From NCBI RefSeq assembly GCF_023091745.1, contig NC_068910.1, positions 4,500,272 through 4,564,271 on the forward strand: a DNA stretch of 64,000 nt, written 5' to 3'. Below the pieces are notes generated by a model that worked only from the letters and a program-made list of their open reading frames with translations, did no database searches and was not told where the DNA came from. This DNA is from Budorcas taxicolor (Eukaryota > Chordata > Mammalia > Artiodactyla > Bovidae). This document shows, in pieces, positions 1-12,100 of the stretch. The translations under genes and the position numbers were made by a program. The first letter of the stretch is position 1, and the number at the start of each line of letters is the position of its first letter.

Positions 1-115
1 AGCAGCACTGCGGCGGGGCGCCGCGCCCGGCCCGGCCCTGCCCCTGGAAGCCTCAGTTACCCACCCCCTGCCGGGGCTACTCAGGAGGGCCCGGCCCCCT
101 GTCCGCCCGCACTAC
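1..115 (-). other. PLXND1: PLXND1 intron 29, partial
   Basis: Sequence beyond the exon 29 donor up to the window edge. No further exon is visible; the next expected coding sequence (VKDLDTEKYFHL) is absent. Confidence 0.8.
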
Positions 116-179
116 CTCGGCCCAGGGTGTTGTCCTTCTTGTCTGTGAGGCTCATGGCCAGGGAGGCGCCTTCGGGGAT
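116..179 (-). CDS. PLXND1: PLXND1 exon 29: Rho-binding domain, last exon in window
   Basis: Residues 1650-1670 plus one base of Val1671. IPEGASLAMSLTDKKDNTLG then R and a split codon; human continues VKDLDTEKYFHL, which is not in positions 1-115. Acceptor TATCAG, donor GAG|GTAGTG. Confidence 0.94.
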
Positions 180-3100
180 CTGATAGGGAGAGAGGCCGCG
201 GTCAGAAGGCGGAGGTCAGGGAGGGTGGCGCGGCGGGGCGGGCGGGGCCGGGGCCCACCTTGTAGTGGGCCAGCGTGTTGAGCTTCTTGCGGCCATCCTC
301 CACCACCGAGGTGTCGTCCAAGTCCCGCAGTATGTAGCTCTGGGTGCTCGAGGCGAACCACTCTGGGGGTGGGGGACTGGGGGTGAGGGCCGGGGTGCCC
401 CCCCCACGGGGAGAGAAGCGGGGGTCCCCCCAGAGCTCTCTGAGCCTCTACTCCTGCATCTGGAAGGCCGGGCGGTGGGGCCGGGGGGGGGGGGCACGGA
501 GCCACGGCTCCACACAGCCATCCGCGGGGCAGTCACTGGCTGGCCGGGCCTTCATCACCTGCGGTGAACTCCCCACGGGGCCCCAACATCAGCTCCTGGC
601 TGATGGGCACCGTCTCCACATCCCTAGAGCCCCAGACAGCACACGTGACTGAGCGGGGCCCGTCGGCCGCCCTCCCACCCAGCCCACCTAGGTCCACGTC
701 CTCGGCACGCGGCCACTGGGAGTAGGGCACGTTCTTGCAGAAGGCTTCCAGAATCTTCTCCTTCACCTGCGTCAGCGTGTCCGTGTCCATGGCGCGCACG
801 CTCAGTGAGTCCATGCCGCAGCCCTGGAAGGACACGTTCAGGTTCTGCAGGAGAGAGACGGGGCTCAGCAGCTGCCCACCGACCGGACGGGCAGACAGCC
901 TGCGGGCGGGGGTGTCAGGCGCGAAGCTGGGAGCCCCTCCACCCCCCGAGCCGGCTCACCCGGGGCTTGGCCTCGATGTTTTCCCGCAGCAGCCACTCCT
1001 CGTTGAGCGTGTAGCGGGCTTTGCCCGTGATGGGCGTCAATGAGCCCTTGTTGATTTGCTGCTTGATGGCGCACAGAAGCAGGAAGAAGGGCTCCCCCAC
1101 CGTCTCTGGGGGTGGGGGGGCGGTCAGAGGCTGAAGCCAACTGCCCACTCTCCAGACTCCAGCCCCGAGCCTGTGGCCCCCACCTGGACCCCGCATACCC
1201 GCTTCCACAACCCCCCCGCAGCTGCCTGCTTCACACCTTCCTTTTGATCCTGGTGCCGCTCAGCCCTCCACCCCCCACACCCAGGGCATCTCCCTGGACT
1301 CCCAGCTCAGACATCGCCCAACCTGGGCGGCCGCATTCATTTTATCGCGCTGGTAACCTTTCCAGGTAGCGGTAGCATCCTCACGGCCAAGGCTCAGAGA
1401 GGGCAAGCAAGCTGCTCAAGGTCACCCAGCAGGGAGGCGGCAGAGCTGGACTCAAAGGTATGCCAGGGAGGGCTCGAGGGCTGAGAGAGTGTCTTCCTGA
1501 CATGGCCTCTGTTCCCAGGGTAGCTCTGAGCCTTGATTCCCCCACCCGTATAACGGACCCTGTGGGCCAGCCCCTTTCCCACATGTGCGCAGAGACCACA
1601 GTCACTGGTCCTGGCAGAGATGGCAGGAAGATAAAAGGAAGTGAGATCTCCGGGGCAGGGGCATGGCTGCCTGGCGCCCTCACCCGCAGGCAGCTGTACA
1701 TGCAGATGGACATCCAGTTGGTGAGCATCTTCTCAACCACGGACTCCGTGCGCCGCAGCATCAGCTTGGGGTTCTTGGCGGCCGAGGCGTCAATGAGGTC
1801 CACCAGCAGCTCCTTCATGATGCCTGTGTAGTACTCGAGCTTGCCGTGGAGTGCAATGGTCAGCAGGGAGGCCAGGCTGCACCTGTGGGCAGGCGTGGGA
1901 GTGGGGGGTCAGCCACACTGTGAGGCCCTGGGACCCCGAGGACCATACTGCGGGGGCTCCAGTGCCCCCCTTGTCACTGGATGAGGCAGGTGCAGCAGAA
2001 ATCTCCCTGGAGAAAAGCCTACCCTCCCTGCTGCTTAACCACCATGCCCACGAGCCCCGTCCTGGGCAGGCAGGACCAGGAAGGGGCAGAATGGGGAGGG
2101 GCCAAGGCCTCAGGCCTGACTCTGGGGAGATGCCAGCTGCCCCAAGGACACGGTACCCTGCAAACTGCCCCAGCCTTGGATCCAGCCCGGCAGACCCAGG
2201 ATGCGTTATCCTTCCCCAGAGCCCGCACTGCAGCCTGACCTGTCCCGCACCGCGAAGTCCTTCTGCTGCTCCAGCGCATGGACAAAGACGATGAGAAAGT
2301 GCTTGTTGTTGAGCAGTGAGGAGAACAGGCTGATGCCCTCTTCCATGTTGGGCCGGCAGCTCTCAGGGATCTGTGGGGGCAAGCGGTGAGGGATGTCGAC
2401 GGGGTCCCATGTCTAAGCACTCAGGATGCCCAGAGTGGGACCTTGAATGCTTCCCGGGATGGCGAGCTCATTACCCCTTAGTGGGAGATGCCTAACTCCC
2501 TGTGACCAGGAACAATGGCTCAGCTGAGCTGGAAAGGGGGGCTCAGGCGAGGTTGCCCACCCCATATCCCTGTGTGGGGACCCCTCTCCCCATTCTCTAG
2601 GCAGCAGGGGGAGAGAGATATCCAGGGGGACCCCAACCCTTTCCCCTCTCTGGTCTAGGACTCAGTATGTAGAATACCCTGAATGGCTACTTGACTACCT
2701 GCTGGGATGGAGAGCTCACTACCTTACAATGGCAAGTTCCTCCCAACTTCCCAAGATTAAGATCAACGGATCAGATGAACTAGAAAGCAGGGCCCAGAGA
2801 GAGGTGGGGGTGCCCCAAGGCAGCCCCTTGTGTGTGTGTGTGTGTGTACGGGTGGGGGGCTACTCACCTTCCACTCTCCCAGCAGCGGGTGGGTCTCCTG
2901 CACTGGGGAGCTGCCCTGGGAGTTGAGGGTCTGGGAGGGGAGCACATAACGCTCTTCATAGAGGGAGGAGCACTGTGGAGCAGACCCCCAGCGTCTCAGC
3001 AGGGCTGCGTACCCCCCGACCCACGCAGGGGCTGCCCCACAAATGCGCAAGCCCACTCGACAGGAAGAGGCAGTGGGCCACACCCAGGGGCCACAGGACT

Positions 3101-6100
3101 CCAGAGGAGAGGGGAGGGGAGTCCCAGGGGGGCTTCCTAGAGGAAAAGCAGAACCAGCGGAAGTCCACGGGTGGCGAAGCTGGAGCGCACAGGCCTAAGA
3201 GGAAGCTAAAGCAGCCCGGTGTGGAAGGAGGAAACGAGGCAGAGAGGCCTGAGGGGACCCAACAGGGGTTTGATGTCCCACTGAGAAGAGTGGGGCCACC
3301 CTAAGAGAGATTCTTGACAGCCCGAGGAAGGTGGGGATGGGGCAGCGGCCCCTGGAACAGCACGAGGAGGCATGGAAGCGAGGGGTCTGAGTCCAGTGGA
3401 CAGGAGAGATGGAAGAGATGGAGAGGGATAGCTCCTTGGTGAGAGGAGAGGCAGGCCCAGCGCCCCAGGAGGAAAGCAGGGCTGACAGCTGACTTCAGTA
3501 GGCACACTCAAACATCAAGTCAGCAGAGAAAGCAAGTTGGGGCCAGGCAGGGCGGCCAGGGAAGGTGGCTGGGGTTGCCACAGGTGGGTATGCAGGTTTC
3601 ACACTGCTCAAGGGCAGGCTCAAGGAACTGCTGAGGTATCACCAGCTGGCGGGAGCCTGCCCTGACCTTGGGGAAGAAGGTGCGGGTCACGAAGTGCTTG
3701 TACTCCAGGAAGGGGATGCCCTGGCTGCGGTTCAGCTCCTTGGTCAGGTCCGTCATGTCCGTCTGCAGCTCTGCGAAGCCTGGTGGGCAGGCAGGTGGCC
3801 GTGAGTGGATCAGGGGGCGATGCCAAGGCCCGAGGCCCCGCGTGGCTGCCCCGCTAACCTTCGCGGATCTCCTCCCCGCGTGGCCGCCCCCGCTACCTTC
3901 ACGGATCTCCTCCCCGCGTGGCCGCCCCGCTACCTTCATGATCTTCTCCCCGCGTGGCCGCCCCGCTACCTTCACGGATCTCCTCCCCGCGTGGCCACCC
4001 CGCGTGGCCGCCCCCGCTACCTTCACGGATCTCCTCCCTGCGTGGCCGCCCCGCTACCTTCATGATCTCCTCCCCGCGTGGCCGCCCCGCTACCTTCACG
4101 GATCTTCTCCCCGCGTGGCCGCCCCGCTACCTTCACGGATCTCCCCGTGTGGCCACCCCGCTACCTTCACGGGTCTCCCCGCGTGGCCGCCCCGCTACCT
4201 TCACGGATCTTCTCCCCGCGTGGCCGCCCCGCTACCTTCACGGATCTCCCCGCGTGGCCGCCCCGCTACCTTCACGGGTCTCCCCGCGTGGCCGCCCCGC
4301 TACCTTTACGGATCTCCTCCCGGATCTGGGACTCCATCTCCTCCATCTGCAGCAGCGTCTTCTGCCAGTAGCGCTCGGCACGGCGGCTCTTGGTGCAGAA
4401 GACGAACAGGGCTGTGGGCAGCAGAGAGGTGGGTCAGGCCTGTGATCCCTTTGGTGTCCGAGTGTGTGTCATCACCTGCCGTGTGCAGGGCCTGGGTGGA
4501 AGGGAGACAGCCTGCCTGCGAGCCTCAGCTCCTCTGGCGGCTCACTCAGCTCAACGCCAAAAACAGCAAACCACCCCATCAACAAACGGGTGGAAGATCC
4601 TAAAAGAGACATTTCTCCAAAGAAGACATACAGGTGGCCAAGAGGCACATGAGAAGACGCGCATCACTAATGATTAGAGAACTGCAAATCTCAACGACTC
4701 CGTACCACCTCACACTGGTCAGAATGGCCATCATCAAAGAGGCTGCTGCTGCTAAGGTGCTTCAGTCGTGTCCAACTCTGTGCGACCCCGTAGATGGCAG
4801 CCCACCAGGCAAGAACACTGGAGTGGGTTGCCATTTCCTTCTCCAGTGCATGAAAGTAAAAGTGAAGTCACTCAGTTGTGTCCGACTCTTCGCGACCCCA
4901 TGAATCACAGCATGCCAGGCCTCCCTGTCCATCACCATCTCCTGGAGAGCTACCATATGACCCAGCAATTCCACTCCAGGGCATATATCTGGGGAAAACC
5001 ATAATTTCCAAAAGATACATGCAGCCCAGTGTTCACTGCAGCACTATTTACAATTTACATGGGAGCAACCTGCATGTCCATCGACAGAGGAGTGGATGAA
5101 GAGGATGCGATGACATACTACTCAGCCATAAAGAAGGACGTAAAGGCATTTAGAGCATCATGGATAGACCTAAAGACTATCGTTCCAAGTGAAGGGAGTT
5201 AGACAAATATAATACAAATGAACTTATTTACAAAGCAGAAAGACTCACAGACTTTAACCGACTTGTGGTTACCAAAGGGGAAAGGTGAGGGGAGGGACGT
5301 ATCCACACTACTTATATAAAACAGCTCACCAACTGGGGCCTACTGCCTAGCACAGGGAACTCTATACTGTGTAATAACCTACATGGAAAAAGAATGGACA
5401 GAGGTCTGTGTGTAGCTCAGTCACTTTGCAGCACACTGGAAACTAACACCACGTTGTAAATTAACTCTAATAAAATTAATTGAAAAAGTAAATTACTTGT
5501 GGAGCAAAAAGCATAAAATAGTGATCAACAGTGGATTGCTCTAGCTATGAGAATGATGGGTGATTTCTCTTCTCTTTTAGCAGAAAGATATTTGTATATT
5601 CTATCTCTGTTTTCCCTAAATTTTTCTACATTGAATATATTGCTTTTTAAAAACCAGCTTCTTTGGGATAATACACATGCCATCTAATCTACCTACGTAG
5701 ACAATTCACTGCCTTCTAGTATACTATGGGGTTGTGACACCATCCACGATCGAATTTTAGCACACTTTTCCTGCCCCTAGGAGACCCACGACCACAAGTA
5801 ATCAGTCCCTATACACCCTCCTCCTGCCTCTAGGAACCACTAATGTGTCTTGTGTTTTTTGATTTACCTGTTCTGGACATTTTATATAAGTGGGACCAAA
5901 CGAGAGGTAGCCTTTTATATCTGGCATCTTTCACTTACCATGATGATGTCAAGGTCACCCACGCTGACATACGTGTCAGAACTTCCTTCCTGTGTATGAC
6001 CTAATACTATTCCCCCACAGGGCTAAACCACATTTTCTTTGTCCATCAGAGGATGGACATTTTGGGCAGTTGCCACTGTGAACCCTGGTACACAGGGGCT

Positions 6101-9100
6101 GGTGTGGATGACTGTTCTCATTCTCCTGGGCAGATGCCCAGGGTAGGGAACTGCTGGGTCATGCAGTAATGCTAACCTTTTGAGGAAACTGGTGGTGAGT
6201 TTGCCATAGCAGCGGCACCAGGTAAATTCCCACCAGCAGTGTACGAGGGCTCCACTGCCCTGCGACTGAATATAGTACTTTTGTGACCATTATGCGTAGG
6301 GTCGTCTTCCCCGAGCAGCCCCCTCAGAAGTAGCTTCAGTAGCCCTACAGCCCACGGTTCCAAGGCCCTCTGCCTGGCACGCAGGGCCCATCCTGCACAC
6401 TTTGCAAGGTCGCTGAGACGCCCTCCTCACCCCGCTCTGAGCACCTAACCGGCTCCCAGCTCCACACCTTTGTTCAGTGTGCCCGGCCCAATACACCTAT
6501 CCTACCCGCCGACCTTCAGAGGCTCCTTACCGACCACGGAGAGAAGCAGCAAGACGCTGCAGATAACGATGGACACGATGATGGCGGTCTCGCTGCCCCC
6601 CAGCTGCAGTGTGGCGATGGTCTGGTTGAAGTTCCCTACCTGGATCTGTGGGAATGGGAGGTTGTGATGAGGGAGCGGTAGCTTTCCTGGACATACGCCC
6701 TGGCTCTTCTCCTCACTGGCTGTATGGCCTGGAGCAACTCACCTAACCTCTCTGAGCCTCGGATGCCCCAAGTATCAATAGAAGAGAGAACCCCACCCGC
6801 CTCCTGGGGACACTGTGAGGGCTACAAGAGATGACACTTGTCAAACCCTTAGTCCTGGGCCTGGCACGGAAGGGGCGACTCAAGAAATACAGGGAACTGT
6901 GATTACTAGTTCTGTGATGACTACAGGCAGTTCCCAGAGCCTGGCCTGTGAACTGAAGTATCTGTTGGGCTGCCCGAGGACCAGGGGAGCAAGTGAGTTC
7001 TCAGGACTCAGACTGCAGAACTGGGACTGGGGTGCAGGCGAAAGGCAGCTTCTGCAGTTCACAGCCATCATGGGGTGTGTGTGCTGCCAGAAAGGGAATG
7101 AGCTCCCCATCCCGGGAGGCATGCAAGCAGGTAAAGTGCAGAAGAGACCCTCTTTCCGGGCCTTCTCCCCACCTCTCCTGCTTCCCTCCCTCTGTGACTG
7201 CCTGGTGACTGGCGGCCCAGACTCTGGGTATGCCACCAGGTGGAACAGGGACCGCCTCTCATGGCCTCTGAGAATCCAGCCCATTGGGCCCAGCTGGGGG
7301 CCAGTCACGGACCCTGCACAGGTCACTCAGGCCTCGAGTTTCCTCATCTGCCCAGTGGGGACATAAAGCTCTGCTTTCCTCCACTGTCTGAGCTCCTGCC
7401 TCCAGCACCCCATCCACTCACTGTGATGGGCAGCTGCCCCTCAGCCATGCCCAGGGACTCATTGACGGAGCAGTGGATGACTCTCTCGGAGACAATCTGG
7501 ATGTCGCAGGCCACCTGGCCGATCTTGACACGGTACTCATGGCTTTCGAGCCCCAGCCCGTCCTGCTCCTTCTGCGGGAGCAGAGGGGGTGCTCACCCGG
7601 GGCCCAGGGCAGAGCCCGATCTGCTCACACCCCCCGCAAGGGGCGCTCACGAGAATCCGCTCACGCCCCCCCATCCCCGCCCCGCGCCTGATCTGCTTAG
7701 GGCCCCCCTCCCCGCCCTGCGCCACCGCCAGCACCCACCCGCGCTCATGTGAATCTGCTCACGACCCCGCCCCCCCGCCCCCCCCCCCCCCGCCCCACGC
7801 CTGATCTGCTTACGCGCCCCCCCCAACCCCGCCCCGGCCGGCACCCACGGCGCTCATGTGGATCGGTTCACGGCCCCCTCCCCACCCCGCGCCTGATATG
7901 CATAGGTCCCCCTCTCCCCGCCCCGCGCCTGATCTGCTCACGGGCCCCCTCCCCGCCCCGCGCCCCCCGCCGGCACCCACGTGGATCACCAGGGTGAGGG
8001 GCTCCCCAGGGTGGTGCTTGATCCACTTCTCCCGCTTGGCCGTGGAGAACTGCGGGTCGGGGAGGTAATCCAGGCGGAACTGGCTGCCCCGCTGGGCCTC
8101 CTCTGGCTCCAGCAGCTCCTCGGCCACCACCGCCTCGTCCGCGTAGACCCGGCCGTTGAGGAAGAAGTCCACGGGGGCTGAGGCGTTGCTGAGAGCCCCG
8201 GGGGACGGACAGGTGATGAGGGTGGAGTTGAGAACCTTGCAGAGCTGAGAGGGGGTCACGGGGGCCAAAGTGGGGAATGGGGTGGACAGTGGGCAGGGGA
8301 AACATGGAAGGAGAGAAAGAGAGAGGGGGGGCAAAGATGAGAAACACGGCACGGGAAGGCCTGGTCAGCCGGGGCCGCGACCACCCTGCCCGCCGGGCCC
8401 CGCCCTCACCGTGGGCTCGCGGCCGATGTGGTGCACGGCCATGGACACCTTCTGCACCATGTGGAAGCGCTCGCCGGCCACCGTGATGGTCCTGCCGCCA
8501 CTGCAGGGGGGCGGGTGGACAGCAAGCCCCGTGAGCGCACGAGCAGCCCCGGGGCGAGCCGGGGTGGAGGGCGGCGCCCGGGTCTCACCTGACGTGGCTG
8601 CGGTGGGGGCTGATGGCCGTGATGACCGGGTTCGGCATGTACTGGAAGCTGAGGCCGCCATGCACGCAGCCCCGCTGCTCGAAGCGCACACACACGGGCA
8701 CCACGGCCGGCAGGGTGCCCCCCGGCACCGTGCAGGCGATGCTGGCGTCTGAGCGCCTGCGGGAGGAGCGGCAGGCCTCGTCAGCACAGACCCGCCTCCC
8801 GCCACCACCCCTGCCCATCATCCCATGGCCCCGAGCCACCCACCCGCCAGCCCCCGCCTCACACACCATTTCCACCTTCCCACTGCCGCACCTGCGCTCC
8901 GGCCGTCCACCCCACCCTGGACACCTCCCCTTCTCTCTGACCCTGCCTCCTCCCACCTCCTCCAAGAAGCCTCCCCAGAGATACCCTCCCGGCTTCCACC
9001 CCAGCCAGAGCTCTAACCCCTACAGCCCTGAAAGCCCTCCTCCCAACCCCAACCCCACTGGATGTTCCTAGTTCCCGCGAGACTGTGGTCCCCTGGGGGC

Positions 9101-12100
9101 TAAGACAGTGGGGCTCATCTTGTGCCCATCAATGGGACCTGGTACACAGTAAGTGCATAATACAGATGGGCATTTCACCGAGACATTCTGGACCACGCCC
9201 CTGCCTCTGGCCACACCCCTGGGCCGGCTACAGGTCTCAGACCATGCACAATCATCACTGTTTTCACCACAGGTTAAGATCACTTATGAAGGGCACAGTA
9301 CTCCCCACAACTCACGGGTACTGTCCGTACTGGGCGAGAACACTGAGGCTGAGAAAGAGGAAGGGGCCTGGCCAGGGGACACAGCCAGTGACGTCCCCGG
9401 TGATGCTCAGTGCCAGGACATTCTCCTCCCAGCCCTCTGGCCCCCCCAGACCAGGGACTTACAGCAGCTCTGTGCAGGGCTCCGTGTTATTCACCAGGAC
9501 CTGGAGCTCGGAGCCCACGTGGAGGTCACTCCCGTGGATGGTGATCCTGGTGCCCCCTGCTTTGGGGCCCATGGCGGGCTCCAGGGAGTGGACCAGGGGC
9601 AGCTGTGGGGAAGAAGGTAGGCGGTCAGGCCCCAGGCCTGCCCTGCCTGGCAGGGTGGGGGCGGGGGCAGGCTGCATTCCCTTACCACATAGGAGAAGCG
9701 CTCCTGAGACCTGCCCTCCTTGGAGGCGTTCACCGTCACCACGTCTGAGAACGCCTCTGGGGCTGGGCCCGTGGCACACACGATCCTGGGTGGGGGAGGT
9801 GAGTCTGGTCAAGGAGCAGGCGGTGGGGTCCGGGGGCCAGGCAGGCGCCCCCTGGTTTCTCCCTCAAACAATGCCCCCTCTCGACTCCCAGGACGTGCGA
9901 GCCCCGTCTCCTTGCACTCAGCCCCCCACCCCCCCACTCAGCTGGGATTGGCACCTGGGCCAGGACACCCATCGGCATCACCCTTAGCAAAATCCTGAAC
10001 CAATTCCCAGTCAGCTGAACAGCCACCGAGTTCCCAGGTGTCACCCTGGTGCCGAGCTCCTCTCCGGAACTGCCCTCGCTGAGTCTACCACAATTCTGCG
10101 ACTAGTAGGCAGGGGATTGGATAAGGCGGTCTTTTGTTGTTTACTCGCTAAGTCATATCTGACTCTGGAACCCCATGGACTGTAGCCTCCCGGGCTCCTC
10201 TCTCCACGGGATTCTGCAGGCAAGCATACTGCAGTGGGTTGCCATTTCTTCCTCCCGGGGATCTTCCCGACCCAGGGACTGATCCTGTGTCTCCGGCGTT
10301 GGCAAGTGGCTTTTTTACCGCTGCGCCACCAGGGAAGCCCAAGGGGATACTTGAAAGTTCTCCAACCATGAGAACATCTGCTGGGCTGGGAGACTGATGC
10401 CCTTATCTGCAAGCCTGGCTTACGGCCTCTGGAAAGGAAACCGGGCTCAGTCCCTGCCCATGATGTTTCCTCAAGCCTGTCCGGGCCGGGCCCCACGGCT
10501 GTAGGCCCAGGTCTCTGCACACAGCAGCAGACCTGCACTTTCCTAACAGCAGCTGTTTCCCTCAGAGCGAGGCTCCTGTGGAAGCAGGGCTGCTCAGGGG
10601 AACCTGGGAGGGCTTCCTGGGGCAGCAGGCTCCGGAGTGGTGAAGCAGGGAAGGGCAGGACGCATGGCGAGAATGGTCTGAGCAAAGTCTGGGAGACCTG
10701 GGAGTGAGTGACTTCTGGGGAGCAGAAGGGATCCAGGGATGGTGGGGTGGTCGAGGGCAGAGGGGTGGGGGTGGCGAGGGGAGGGCAGAGGTGCAGCTGG
10801 CACTTCCAGGTGGATGGGGCCTGCAGGTCACTGAAGGGTCCCCGGGACCGCCCTCCACTCACTCCTCCGACACCGTGTATCTGTCAGCCAGCGGCTCACA
10901 GGCCACGCTGCCGATCCACACGCCGTGGGCCACGTCACTGAACCGCCGGCCCAGGTTCCTGCCGCGGATGGTCAGCTGGGTCCCGCCGTCCAAAGGGCCG
11001 CTCAAGGGCTCAATCTGCCAGGCAGTCGGAGAGACAGGAGGATGGGGCTCTGAGGCTGGGGTGTCCAGGGAGGCAGGTTACCAGGGCTGCCACCGGGGAC
11101 GTGTGTGAGACACGCAGCCTGCCCAAGGACACCAGTGCGCAGGGACAGAGCCAGTGCTGTTGGAGGGGCGTCTCCTGGGGACGCTGAGGTCCAGTCCCTG
11201 TGGCCACGGGGACCCATGTCTGACCACGTGACCCTAAATCCCAGGCAGAGCTGGCTGGGCCTGGGACGGGCAAGAGAACCAGGCTAAGGCAAACAGAACC
11301 CTTCCCTGAGACGTTTTCTTAATTGAAAAGGAGGCTCGTGGGTTACCCCAGTTTTCCCCTTATCAGCAAGTGTACCCAGACCTCACTATAAAGACACTCA
11401 ACCCCAGCCTCTCTTCCACCCCAGACTCCAACGCCTCCCTCATGCCCGGCCCGTCCGCAGCCCTCACCATCTTCTCTATGCAAATCACCTCCTTTCTCAT
11501 CATTGTCCCCCAACCCCAATGGAACCGTGAGCTCCATGAAGATAGGCATGTGCGTGTTCACTGCTGTGTCTCCAGCCCTGGGATGGGGCGGCAGGGGGGA
11601 GCTGGCACCCAGTGGGTGCTCAGTGGGTGATGCAGTGCGTGGGGGCCCGGGTGTGTGCAAACACGTGAGCTGCGGGTCCCGGAGTCCATGTGGGGCGCTG
11701 TGCATGCGCACATTCAGGTGTGTGGGTGTGACAGGTTCCAGAGGCGGGGGGAGTGGGGGTGGGGTGCTTACCGCTCGGATCTCAGGGGCGGGGCAGGTGC
11801 CAGGCAGGGGTTGCATGGTGCCCCGCGGGCGGCAGCCGTCGCTCCACACACACAGGTGGCCCAGATCCTCGCGGCCCAGGCACTGGGAGCAGTCGGGGCT
11901 GCCCACGGCGCAGTTGTAGACCTCCACTGCGGGAGACATGGAGCCGGCCCAGCTCAGCTGGGTCCTGCTTCTTAAGAGTCAGGGCCCAGGAAGCTCTTAG
12001 TACCTTCTCCAACCCCCAGCCCCACCCCAGGGGGCTGCTAATAATAAGCACAGTGCAGCCACAGCCCCGTTAACAGTCATCTGCACAGGGATCCTATCCA

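Larger units (their letters stand above)
4412..6530 (-). other. PLXND1: PLXND1 intron 20
   Basis: 2.1 kb and the most AT-rich, repeat-dense intron: an L1 3' end carrying a Bov-A2 SINE, then an older L1 piece in the opposite orientation. About 6260-6530 and 4412-4550 look unique. Confidence 0.85.

Noticed and set aside
3835..4319. CRISPR-like array of short repeats
   Set aside because: Head-to-tail units without distinct spacers in a mammalian intron; it is a minisatellite.
3668..4603. 311-codon plus-strand frame with periodic RPATFTDLLPAWPP repeats
   Set aside because: Antisense reading of the intron 21 VNTR; periodicity comes from the DNA repeat, and the frame ends in L1 sequence.
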